A stretch of DNA of 64,000 bases from Anaerovibrio lipolyticus DSM 3074 (GTDB lineage Bacteria; Bacillota; Negativicutes; Selenomonadales; Selenomonadaceae): contig NZ_FQYW01000011.1 in the NCBI RefSeq assembly GCF_900141865.1, positions 1 through 64,000 of the forward strand, read 5' to 3'. The notes beneath the pieces are model-generated. The model made no database searches. It had not been told where the DNA came from and saw nothing but the letters and a program-made list of their open reading frames with translations. Made by a program: the position numbers and the translations under genes. Shown one piece after another: positions 26,821-35,231 of the stretch; position 1 is the stretch's first letter; every line of letters starts with the position of its first letter.

Positions 26821-27296
26821 AGGCTGTTCCTTCCATCCCTCGTTACCATCATCAACAAATAACAAATTACATATAACCCTCCCAAAATAAAGGAAGTATA
26901 CAGCGCCGTTACTGAGGCTTGAGGGCCAAGCCATATCCCTGCTGCTGCCCCCAGCTTTACGTCTCCCATTCCAAGTCCTTCCCTGGATATATAACGTATA
27001 AGGTAGAGCAGCCCACCGAAGACAGCCGCCCCCAATAGGGCATCTCCTATATTTTTCTCCAACAGCACAACACAGCACATTATTCCCATTAGGGCCAAAA
27101 TAATCACCAGGGGATTCAACAACCGCTTATAGTAATAATCCAATATTCCCAAGGGAATCATGGTGATATTAAACGTAGGGAGCAGCCACCAATCCTTAAG
27201 TGGTAAACATACCAAAAGCTCTGTCCCGGTTATTACTGCATAAAAGGCAAAAATCTCCCAGCCATGCCTTTTTAATAGCTCAAAACAGCCCATCAT
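26709..27296 (-). CDS. pilD: Prepilin peptidase (A24 family), short form
   Basis: An aspartic membrane peptidase that trims prepilin leaders. The 195-residue protein has about six membrane helices and the conserved catalytic GLGMGDVKLGAAAG (Asp at about 112); the first catalytic Asp is likely that of GILDYYYKRLLNP (about 53). The N-terminal methylase domain with zinc cysteines is missing, as in short archaeal- or ComC-like forms, so N-methylation may not occur here. ATG overlaps the major pilin stop (ATGA). Confidence 0.87.
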   Translation of the reverse strand: MMGCFELLKRHGWEIFAFYAVITGTELLVCLPLKDWWLLPTFNITMIPLGILDYYYKRLLNPLVIILALMGIMCCVVLLEKNIGDALLGAAVFGGLLYLIRYISREGLGMGDVKLGAAAGIWLGPQASVTALYTSFILGGLYVICYLLMMVTRDGRNSLWKIRKKAIPFGPFLVLGSTIGLIYGEELIDFYLSLF

Positions 27297-27703
27297 TCCG
27301 TACCACGTCCCGTTTTCTCCTGCCGTCCAAAATCCGCCAATCTGTGACCATCACACAGAGCCTCATTTTCCTCCACGTCTATGGTGTATTCTGAATCTGA
27401 AATTTCACCCACAGTACCATCCTTAAGCATATACTTTCCCTTTGGAGGATGAAGCTCCGTAACGTTCTTTATATAATCATCCAAATCGCCAATTGTCCCG
27501 GGATATTGTCCCGTTTCCGTGTAATACATCATAACAGCCCCATCCAAGGTCTGAAGATCTGCCTGTATTCTGGCCGTATTGGCCATTACAATGGCGTTAT
27601 TGTATTTTGGTACTGCCACTGCAAGAATAATTCCTACTATAGAAATGTAGATTATCAGCTCCAGCATGGAAAATCCCGCTTCATCTCTAAACTTTTTCAC
27701 CAT
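27293..27703 (-). CDS. Major type IV pilin / GspG-like pseudopilin
   Basis: A 136-residue prepilin: leader MVKKFRDEAG, cleavage before FSMLELIIYISIVGIILAVAVPKY (Glu5 present), then NTARIQADLQTLDGAVMMYYTETGQYPG, the segment shared by GspG, ComGC and short type IV pilins. One cysteine is present near the C-terminus. It is the first pilin gene of the operon, next to pilC, and has the best ribosome binding site (GGAGAGGG), fitting the major subunit. Confidence 0.88.
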   Translation of the reverse strand: MVKKFRDEAGFSMLELIIYISIVGIILAVAVPKYNNAIVMANTARIQADLQTLDGAVMMYYTETGQYPGTIGDLDDYIKNVTELHPPKGKYMLKDGTVGEISDSEYTIDVEENEALCDGHRLADFGRQEKTGRGTE

Positions 27704-27713
27704 ATCCCTCTCC

Positions 27714-28901
27714 TTAAAAATAGGCCGTCATCAGCTCTAACATTGGCCAAACAACGCTTATTACTATAAATCCGATGATAAGGCCCAAAACCGTCACTAT
27801 TACCGGCTCTGCCATGGTTTCAATTAACCGGATTTTATTCTCTGATTCCTCCAAGCACAGCTCACTGCCATGACGAAGCATAACAGAAAGCTCACCAGAG
27901 GCCTCTCCTACAGATACCATTTCCCGTATAACCTCAGGATATAAATCCCCTCTCATGCAGGCTGTAAGCCCATTTCCCCTGGCCAGCCTGCGGCCCATTT
28001 CCTGCACAGCTTCACGCAAGCATAAATTACTGCAAAGAGCCACACAGCTGTCCACAGCCTTATCAATAACTATTCCGCTCTCCAGCAGCATGGACAGTGT
28101 TCCCAGCAATACGCTCATATCCTTCATAAGCCATAGCCTGCCAAAAAACGGCAGCCTTAGCATCAATCCGTCCCCATAGCTTCCAAGCCCTTGATGGCTG
28201 CGAACTCCTCTGATTACAAATAAAATCATAATGAGTGCGGCCGCTGCCATAAAAACAACCTTCCAGGACACCTGTGAGGCACTAATCAATAATCTGGTGG
28301 TCCAGGGCAGCTCCAGGGATAAATCCCCAAATACATCAAGAATTACCGGCAACACCCCAAGAATGACAAAGGTCAGGGAGCACAGGCTCAAAAGGACCAG
28401 AAAGCCAGGATACAGCATAGCCATTCTGAAGCCCTTCTCCAATGCTTCCCTTCGCTGAAAATTGTCGGCCAGGGCACTGAAAACCCATTCCAGATTGCCT
28501 CCATATTCCCCGGCCTCCACCATAGCTATCTCCTGGGAGCTGAATTTTTTCCCGCAAGCTGTCATTGCGCTGGCCAAGGACATACCCGAGGACAGCTTCT
28601 CCTTAAGGCCTCCATCATTTCCACTTTCCCCCTCCATTATCCTCACCACCTCACCTATAGGAACCCCTGCCTTCATCATAATTGCCCCTTGACGGTAAAA
28701 CTGACTTTTCTTTATTTTCTTCCAGCTGTCAGAATTATGGCCAAGCTCAAGGATTTTGAATTTTGTCTTTTCCCTTAGGCTGATAATTATCATTCCCTGG
28801 GACCGTAATTCTTCATAAACAGCCGCTCTGCCCGCTCCTTCAACAGTCCCCTGACTTCGCCTGCCCCCATCATCCAGCACAATGTAATCAAAAATTTTCA
28901 T
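27714..28901 (-). CDS. pilC: Type IV pilus inner membrane platform protein PilC (GspF family)
   Basis: A 395-residue GspF/PilC family protein, the inner membrane platform that the pilus motor turns or moves. Two repeats of the T2SF domain are visible (about 65-190 and 265-390), each with cytoplasmic helices followed by membrane helices; markers are GVPIGEVVRIMEGE, MVEAGEYGGNLEWVFSALAD and its second copy MVSVGEASGELSVMLRHGSEL. The start overlaps the pilT stop by four bases. Confidence 0.94.
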   Translation of the reverse strand: MKIFDYIVLDDGGRRSQGTVEGAGRAAVYEELRSQGMIIISLREKTKFKILELGHNSDSWKKIKKSQFYRQGAIMMKAGVPIGEVVRIMEGESGNDGGLKEKLSSGMSLASAMTACGKKFSSQEIAMVEAGEYGGNLEWVFSALADNFQRREALEKGFRMAMLYPGFLVLLSLCSLTFVILGVLPVILDVFGDLSLELPWTTRLLISASQVSWKVVFMAAAALIMILFVIRGVRSHQGLGSYGDGLMLRLPFFGRLWLMKDMSVLLGTLSMLLESGIVIDKAVDSCVALCSNLCLREAVQEMGRRLARGNGLTACMRGDLYPEVIREMVSVGEASGELSVMLRHGSELCLEESENKIRLIETMAEPVIVTVLGLIIGFIVISVVWPMLELMTAYF

Positions 28902-29917
28902 AGTGCCCTATCCAGCTTTAAAAGATTTTGGCTTCGCAGCTTTTCCAGGGCCATTTCCATGGTCTGCATACCCTGAACAGCCCCCGACTGCATTACGGAC
29001 TTAAGCAGCTCATATTTCCCTTTTCTGATGATATTGGACACCGCATTGTTACCCTGCAATATTTCTACCCCACAATACAAATGTCCGTCCAGCCCCTTAT
29101 ACAGCTTTTGGGCACATATCCCCCTTAAGGATGATGCCAGCAAACTTCTGGCAAGATTCTGTTTCTCCGGGGAAATCATGCTTATAAATCTCTCCACTGT
29201 TTCCACCACTCCCCCCGTATGCATAGTGGCGATAACGTAATGCCCTGACGCCGCTGCACTTAAAGCCGCTTCACAGCTTTTACCATCACGCAGCTCTGCA
29301 ATCATAATCACATCGGGATTCTCCCTCATGGCACTGATAATTCCACTGGGGTACCCGAGAAAATCTCCCCCCAGCTCCTGCTGGCTGAACAAGCATCTGC
29401 CCTGGGGATATATAAACTCCACCGGATCCTCCAAAGTAAGAATGTGATAGTCCTTATTTTTATTCATCTCCCCCAAAAGGGCTGCTACTGTAGTGGTTTT
29501 CCCGGCTCCCGTGGCCCCTGTTACCAATAATAGTCCATCCCTGCAATCCATGAATTGGCGGATGGCCCCAGCCTGTCCCAGCTCATTAAGAGTGGGGATT
29601 GTATGGGGCATTATTCTGAATGCGAAGGCTATCTTCCCCCGCTGACGATAAATATGCACCCGATAACGCCACCCCGAAAGCTCCCAAGTAAAATCCACCT
29701 CTTTTCTCTTTATAAATTCCTCCTGCTGGTCACGGCAGGTGATTCTGGAAAATATCTTCCATATATCCTCCTTACTGGCCACACCTTTCTTCATGGCTGA
29801 AAGCATCCCCCACTTCCTGCAGAAAACCGGAACAGCCTCCGAAATAAATACATCTGACGCTCCCCCTTGAGATGCCCCCATCAATATTTCCTCAAAATCA
29901 CTCTCACAAAGTCCCAT
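28898..29917 (-). CDS. pilT: Pilus retraction ATPase PilT
   Basis: A 339-residue PilT-type hexameric ATPase that retracts type IV pili. Walker A GATGAGKTTT (134-143), the Asp box LEDPVEFIY, Walker B-like DVIMIAELRD and the His box HTGGVVETVERFI are present; the N-terminal PAS-like domain is typical. The C-terminal AIRNLIRE-type motif of proteobacterial PilT is not evident, here IRKGKYELLKSVMQSG. It lies between pilB and pilC, so the locus should support twitching rather than secretion only. Confidence 0.93.
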   Translation of the reverse strand: MGLCESDFEEILMGASQGGASDVFISEAVPVFCRKWGMLSAMKKGVASKEDIWKIFSRITCRDQQEEFIKRKEVDFTWELSGWRYRVHIYRQRGKIAFAFRIMPHTIPTLNELGQAGAIRQFMDCRDGLLLVTGATGAGKTTTVAALLGEMNKNKDYHILTLEDPVEFIYPQGRCLFSQQELGGDFLGYPSGIISAMRENPDVIMIAELRDGKSCEAALSAAASGHYVIATMHTGGVVETVERFISMISPEKQNLARSLLASSLRGICAQKLYKGLDGHLYCGVEILQGNNAVSNIIRKGKYELLKSVMQSGAVQGMQTMEMALEKLRSQNLLKLDRAL

Positions 29918-29949
29918 ATTTCTTCCTACTCCCCTGTATATTGCTCCCT

Positions 29950-29983
29950 ATCTCAAATTACTCACTATCTCAAATTACTCACT
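29950..29983. repeat. 17-base tandem duplication at the pilB stop
   Basis: ATCTCAAATTACTCACT occurs twice in direct succession (29950-29966, 29967-29983). The second copy contains the pilB stop codon, so the duplication does not alter the protein but doubles the stop region. Confidence 0.7.
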
Positions 29984-31246
29984 ACATACCCGTGCGACCT
30001 CATGGATTTCCACCAGCCCCTCCTTTGCCTTTTCAATCCCATCCTCCCACATGGTTTTCATTGCAGCATTTTTTATAGCTTCCTCCAGCTCACCTATTGT
30101 AGGCCGTGAACTGATACATTGCTGCAGCTCGCTGTCAATCATCAGCACCTCCTGAATGGCCACCCTGCCCTTAATGCCACGGCCCTTGCATTTTTCACAG
30201 CCCCGACGGCGATACAGCCATAATCCCGGCTCGTAATTTGCTCCCATCCTCCTGGCAAGCTGGCTTTCCGGCAACACATCATAGGCCTCACAGCAATGGG
30301 GACATAGTCTGGGGACCAGTCGCTGAGCCACGATTCCCTTTAGGGCAATGGCCAACAAAAAAGGCTTTATCCCCATATCCAACAAGCGATAAATAACCTT
30401 GGCTGCACTTGATGTGTGGATTGTAGCAAACACCAAATGACCTGTAAGGGAGCTCTTAACCAGCATCCTGGATACCTCATCACTGCGCACCTCCCCAATT
30501 GCCAGAACATCATAATCCTGTCGCAGCACTGCCTTTAAGATATCTTCAAAATCCAGCTTTATTTTTGTATTGACCTGCACCTGATTAATTCCCTGCAGCT
30601 GATATTCCACGGGATCCTCAATGGTAACAATATTCTTGGCAGGATTATTCAGATAATGCAGTGCCCCATACAAGGTGGTTGTTTTCCCTGAATTTACCGG
30701 CCCCGCTATAATCACTGCCCCACTAGCTTCCTGGCATAAGCCCAAAAATTTAGCTTTGTTTTCCACAGAAAAGTCCAGACTGTCAATATCCATAAAGACG
30801 CCAGCCCTGTTCAAAAGCCTAAGTACAGCCTTTTCTCCATTAATGAGAGGTACTATGGACACCCGAACATCAATCTCCTTGTCCATATTTTCATAGGAAA
30901 AGCGACCATCCTGGGGCAAACGGTTCTCCGCAATATTCAACTGGCACATTATCTTAATGCGGGAAATAACGTTACTATATAGCTCCATGGGAATCTCATC
31001 ATATACAGTTTCCAGCTTCCCGTCGATTCTGTAGCGTAATCTCCCTGCTATGGTGCCCGGTTCCACGTGTATATCAGAGGCATTTTGTACCAGAGCCTCC
31101 TCAACAATGCTATTAACCAGCTCCACCACCGGAGAATGGTCGTTTACGATTTTAACTGGAACAGATATAGGTGCAGGATAAGTGGTAGTGCTTCGCTTGG
31201 CAGCATCAAATAATTCTTTAAAACTTTTCCTATTTTTAATTATCAT
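29975..31246 (-). CDS. pilB: Pilus assembly ATPase PilB (GspE family)
   Basis: The extension ATPase of the pilus. The 423-residue protein has the GspE core: SDIHVEPG (about 58-65), Walker A GPVNSGKTTT (182-191), Asp box IEDPVEYQL, Walker B LAIGEVRSDEVSRM, His box HTSSAAKVIYRLLDMG, and the four-cysteine zinc site LCPHCCEAYD to CEKCKGRG (about 327-375). The N-terminal MshEN/GspE-N domain of usual PilB (about 560 residues) is missing, so it is a short form like those of ComGA. First gene of the pilus operon. Confidence 0.93.
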   Translation of the reverse strand: MIIKNRKSFKELFDAAKRSTTTYPAPISVPVKIVNDHSPVVELVNSIVEEALVQNASDIHVEPGTIAGRLRYRIDGKLETVYDEIPMELYSNVISRIKIMCQLNIAENRLPQDGRFSYENMDKEIDVRVSIVPLINGEKAVLRLLNRAGVFMDIDSLDFSVENKAKFLGLCQEASGAVIIAGPVNSGKTTTLYGALHYLNNPAKNIVTIEDPVEYQLQGINQVQVNTKIKLDFEDILKAVLRQDYDVLAIGEVRSDEVSRMLVKSSLTGHLVFATIHTSSAAKVIYRLLDMGIKPFLLAIALKGIVAQRLVPRLCPHCCEAYDVLPESQLARRMGANYEPGLWLYRRRGCEKCKGRGIKGRVAIQEVLMIDSELQQCISSRPTIGELEEAIKNAAMKTMWEDGIEKAKEGLVEIHEVARVCSE

Positions 31247-31293
31247 TCTAATATTCCTTTGTGGTTTTATACCTTCGCTTTTCTTTATTAATT

Positions 31294-31321
31294 ATTTTAT
31301 CATTATACAAAAATTTTTCAA
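31294..31321 (-). promoter_or_regulatory. Probable promoter of the pilus operon
   Basis: Minus strand: TTGAAA, 16-base spacer, TAAAAT, about 48 bases before pilB; a second TATAAT lies inside the spacer, so the exact start is not settled. Confidence 0.45.
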
Positions 31322-31356
31322 TACTTTTATCAAAATTCAAAATATATTTCGCATAA

Positions 31357-31395
31357 GAAAAAGCTGTAGCAAAAATATTACTTCCTACTACAGCT
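31357..31395 (-). terminator. Terminator after addA
   Basis: AGCTGTAG and CTACAGCT (31388-31395 and 31362-31369) pair around an 18-base loop; the minus strand continues TTTTCTTATG. It lies 25 bases after the addA stop. Confidence 0.7.
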
Positions 31396-31419
31396 CATAC
31401 AATATTATTTATGTTGTGC

Positions 31420-34400
31420 TCACATAGCAATCACACTGCTGTCATGGAGCATATAAAGATACCTTTCTGCCACCTTTATACCTAAAATGGATTCTGCCGC
31501 CGCTGTATACAGCTGGAGCTGAAGTCCATAACGCTTTTTCACCGCCTCAGGATTGGTATCACTGTCAGTCTTGTAATCCAGCAATACATATCTGCCATCG
31601 GCTTCCTTAAACAGCACATCTATGACGCCCTGGCTAAATATAAATTCTCCCTCCACATCATCGTAATAGTCACCAGCATTAAGCATGCGGCTAAATGGCA
31701 GCTCACGCCAAAGCTCCGAGGCATTTTTCACCCGCTGGCCAATGTCCGTTTTAAAGAAGGACACTACCCCCTTCACATTTACATAGCCCGCCTGCTCCTC
31801 CGTCATAACCTCGTTGGCCACCATGTCTGCCAGCTGGTTCTTCACATCCTTTGCGTCCAGATTACCGGACAAATCAAGATGCTGCATTACAGAGTGCATA
31901 AGAGTACCATACTCGTTGCCCTTCAACCCTGCCTTGCCCTCAGCCTCCTGAATAAATCTCGGTCGATTGAAGATATATTCCCCATGCTGGGCCGTCAGCT
32001 GCTGATTATCCCCTGGCTGCATATCATCAAATGAAATCTCTGAAAAGCGGCGCTTTAATTCAGATACAGTCAGCTTGGCCGGAACCTCCCGGGTACCACG
32101 ATAATCATAATCAAGGGACAAATTATGGGCTAACTCACCAATATCTGTTTCCAGCTCTATCGGCTTGCCTACCTTCACCGTCTGAATCAACGAGTTATCC
32201 ACTTCATTAAGCTGATTTACTCCGGCTATACCTTCAGCACCTATAACAGAAACCGTCCAGCGTGACTCCCTGCCCATGGCATCGGGAATAGCAGCCCTAT
32301 TTTTTGTAATGCCAGAGTATTCCACCAATGGCTTACCATCAGGGTGATGGGCCACTGCACGGGCCACCCAGTCAGCGTAAGAATTAACTGACAAAAGTGT
32401 ATGAACCGGCAGCACCTTGTCAGTGGTATCAATATGCTGACACCACTTGGCAGCCTGCTTTTCCAAATTACGGCATCGCCCAACCATAATCAGCTTCTCC
32501 CTGGCTCTGGTCATGGCAACATATAAAACACGCAGCTCTTCCGCCTGAAGCTCCCTCTTCCATTTTGCCTTTACTGCCTGCCTGGAAAAGGTTTCATATT
32601 TGGCCATATATTCCAGATCCACATATTTAATGCCCATGCCCAATTCTTTATGAACCAAAACATCATCAGACAGGTCCATTTTATTAAAGCCCTTGCACAT
32701 ATCTGCAATAAACACCACCGGGAATTCCAGTCCCTTACTTTTATGGATTGTCATTACACGAACAACATCCTCTCCTTCTCCCAGAGTTCTGGCCATGGAC
32801 AGATCTGTTTCCATATCCGTCATACGCTTGATAAACCGCAGAAAACGGAACAGCCCCTGGTAATCCGTATTCTGGAACTCCTGGGCCCGGGTTACCAGCA
32901 TACGCAGATTGGCCTGGCGAAGGATGCCCCCACGCAGGCTCCCCACATAATCATAGTAGCCCGTATCGCGGAAAATCTGCCAAATCAGCTCCGGCACCCC
33001 TACTTGTCTTGCCAGCTGACGCCAAATGCTTAGCTTGTTCAAAAAATCATTTATTTTCTCTTTAATATCAGTGTCCAGCCTTGATTCCGGAGTATTGGCC
33101 GCCAACATGGCGGTATACATATCCCCGTCCTTGGCGGAGGCCTTCAGCTTGGCCAAATCCGAAGCACTTAACCCCACTATAGGGGAAAACAGCACTGCTG
33201 CCAAATGAATATCCTGCTGGGCGTTATCTATAACCGACAACAGGGAGTGCATAATCTGAATCTCCATTGTCTGGAAGAAGCCCTCACTGGTGTTGGCATA
33301 CACTGGAATATCATTTTGCTGAAGAATCTCCTGCAAAACATCTGCCTTATCCTTGGTAGCTCTGAGAAGAATCACCATATCCCGCCATGTCACAGGACGA
33401 TACCCATTATTTTCTTTATAATCCTTATCAAAGACCATTCTACCGCTGGCCTTGATTTCCCTTATGCGATTGGCGATATACTGAGCCTCCAGCTCAAAGC
33501 CCACCAAATCCTCAACATCATCCTGATTTTCAGAAGCAATCTGGGCAGTATCAATATCATTTGCCTCATCACCATCAGAATTAGCTGTCATATCTATCAG
33601 GGCCAATTCCACATTATTTTCTACAATATCCCCAATATTAGGAGAATCATAGCCATAGGGATCCCCCTCATTAAGCATGGCCCGCTCATCATATTCAATT
33701 TCAGTTGGATTTGGGGTCATCACCTGGGCAAATACATAATTTATGGCAGAGAGAATTTCCCTGCGGCTGCGGAAATTCCGTCCCAGAGTTATAAGCTCTC
33801 CATTTTCATTATCGGCCTTTTCATATTCCTTATATTTCTTCAAAAACAAGGCTGGCTCTGATGAGCGGAACCCATAAATGCTCTGCTTAACATCCCCTAC
33901 TGTAAAGGTATTGGCATTTCCATCACCGGAAATAAAGCGCACAATGAACTCCTGCACCTCATTGGTATCCTGATACTCATCCACCATAATTTCCTGATAC
34001 CGCTGACGGAGCTCCAAAGCTATATCTGAAGGCTTCAGCTCTCCTGGGGCCGCCTCCGGGGAATTTAAAATCGCCAGAGCAAAATGCTCCACATCACTGA
34101 AATCCACGATATTTTTTTGTTTTTTCGCACTGCCATAGGCCTGGGAAAAATTCTTTACCAATTTTACAATAGAAGAAACATCTTCACCGGCAGCCCGCAA
34201 TTCCTCTAAAAGAACATCCTCATCATCCTGCACCAGTTCATGCATTTCCTTCAGCAGGTCCTTTAGGGCATCCCTTACATTTTTAAAGGATGCTTTAACC
34301 TCCGGCTCCACCCCCTTGGAAATAGTAGGTATTCTGGGAACATCATTCATTCTGAAAAAAGCCGTATAAAGCTCATGCCATCCCTGTTGCAGGGCTCCAT

Positions 34401-35229
34401 CTACCGATGTTATCACTTCATCAAAAAAACTCACATCTTCTTCGAATTTTCCCCGAACCTTTGGCTCCTGAAAATTAACTACAATGCTTTTCAGCTCATC
34501 AAGATATTCCCTTGCAGGCACCATGCGACAGGAAATTTCGTCCTCTATAACAGGCCACCACTTTGTGTCCTTCAAGGAAACAAAGTCACCATCCTTTGAC
34601 GGATAATCCAGCTCCAGGCCACTTAACCACAAATCTGGAAAGGGCTGATTTTGGGATTTCTCATAGAGCTTCAGCACAATATCATAAAGGGCAGAATCTC
34701 CCCTGACAGTACCGTATTTATCTGCAAATCGCTGCAGTGCTTCATCTCCCTCAGCGTATTTTGCCTCAAACATGTCCTCCAGCACATCCTGTTGGAGAAT
34801 AACCAGTTCATTTTCATTGGCAATGCGAAACTTAGGGTCAATATCTATGGCATTAAAATTGTTTTTTACCACAGTCTGGCAGAAGGAATCAATGGTGGAA
34901 ATGGAGGCTCCGGATAAGAGAATCAGCTGGCGCTCCAGACGTCTCACCATATTTCTGTCTGCATTTTTTTGTTCCAATTCCTGGGCAATGGCACCTTGCA
35001 GCCTTTTCTTTATACGCTGCTTCATTTCCTCCGCCGCAGCTCTGGTAAAAGTAACCACCAGCAGTCTGTCCACATCCCAGGCGTTATTATCTTTTTCAGG
35101 GTCTCTGAGCAGATGGGACACCACCCTTTCCACCAGCACTGCTGTCTTGCCGGAGCCCGCCGCTGCAGAAACCAGAATATTCTTTTCATCATTATTTATG
35201 GCTAATTTTTGCTCCTGCGACCATTCCAT
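31420..35229 (-). CDS. addA: ATP-dependent helicase/nuclease subunit A
   Basis: AddA is the UvrD-like 3'-5' helicase and nuclease half of AddAB, the Firmicute counterpart of RecBCD for double-strand break repair. The 1269-residue protein has Walker A AAAGSGKTAVL (22-32), TFTRAAAEEMKQRI, Walker B MVDEYQDTNEVQ, the QSIYGFR motif, VMTIHKSKGLEFPVVF, LYVAMTRAREKLI and a C-terminal PD-(D/E)xK nuclease domain with VLLDYKTDSD. It lies 2 bases after addB. Confidence 0.97.
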   Translation of the reverse strand: MEWSQEQKLAINNDEKNILVSAAAGSGKTAVLVERVVSHLLRDPEKDNNAWDVDRLLVVTFTRAAAEEMKQRIKKRLQGAIAQELEQKNADRNMVRRLERQLILLSGASISTIDSFCQTVVKNNFNAIDIDPKFRIANENELVILQQDVLEDMFEAKYAEGDEALQRFADKYGTVRGDSALYDIVLKLYEKSQNQPFPDLWLSGLELDYPSKDGDFVSLKDTKWWPVIEDEISCRMVPAREYLDELKSIVVNFQEPKVRGKFEEDVSFFDEVITSVDGALQQGWHELYTAFFRMNDVPRIPTISKGVEPEVKASFKNVRDALKDLLKEMHELVQDDEDVLLEELRAAGEDVSSIVKLVKNFSQAYGSAKKQKNIVDFSDVEHFALAILNSPEAAPGELKPSDIALELRQRYQEIMVDEYQDTNEVQEFIVRFISGDGNANTFTVGDVKQSIYGFRSSEPALFLKKYKEYEKADNENGELITLGRNFRSRREILSAINYVFAQVMTPNPTEIEYDERAMLNEGDPYGYDSPNIGDIVENNVELALIDMTANSDGDEANDIDTAQIASENQDDVEDLVGFELEAQYIANRIREIKASGRMVFDKDYKENNGYRPVTWRDMVILLRATKDKADVLQEILQQNDIPVYANTSEGFFQTMEIQIMHSLLSVIDNAQQDIHLAAVLFSPIVGLSASDLAKLKASAKDGDMYTAMLAANTPESRLDTDIKEKINDFLNKLSIWRQLARQVGVPELIWQIFRDTGYYDYVGSLRGGILRQANLRMLVTRAQEFQNTDYQGLFRFLRFIKRMTDMETDLSMARTLGEGEDVVRVMTIHKSKGLEFPVVFIADMCKGFNKMDLSDDVLVHKELGMGIKYVDLEYMAKYETFSRQAVKAKWKRELQAEELRVLYVAMTRAREKLIMVGRCRNLEKQAAKWCQHIDTTDKVLPVHTLLSVNSYADWVARAVAHHPDGKPLVEYSGITKNRAAIPDAMGRESRWTVSVIGAEGIAGVNQLNEVDNSLIQTVKVGKPIELETDIGELAHNLSLDYDYRGTREVPAKLTVSELKRRFSEISFDDMQPGDNQQLTAQHGEYIFNRPRFIQEAEGKAGLKGNEYGTLMHSVMQHLDLSGNLDAKDVKNQLADMVANEVMTEEQAGYVNVKGVVSFFKTDIGQRVKNASELWRELPFSRMLNAGDYYDDVEGEFIFSQGVIDVLFKEADGRYVLLDYKTDSDTNPEAVKKRYGLQLQLYTAAAESILGIKVAERYLYMLHDSSVIAM

Positions 35230-35231
35230 GG

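Noticed and set aside
26820-27078. N-terminal extension of the GspH-like gene to 27078
   Set aside because: It would overlap nearly half of the prepilin peptidase gene in another frame and has no start signal; the ATG at 26820 has one.
29950-29983. 17-base tandem duplication at the pilB stop as a control element
   Set aside because: Only two copies, one within the coding end; most simply a local slippage duplication.
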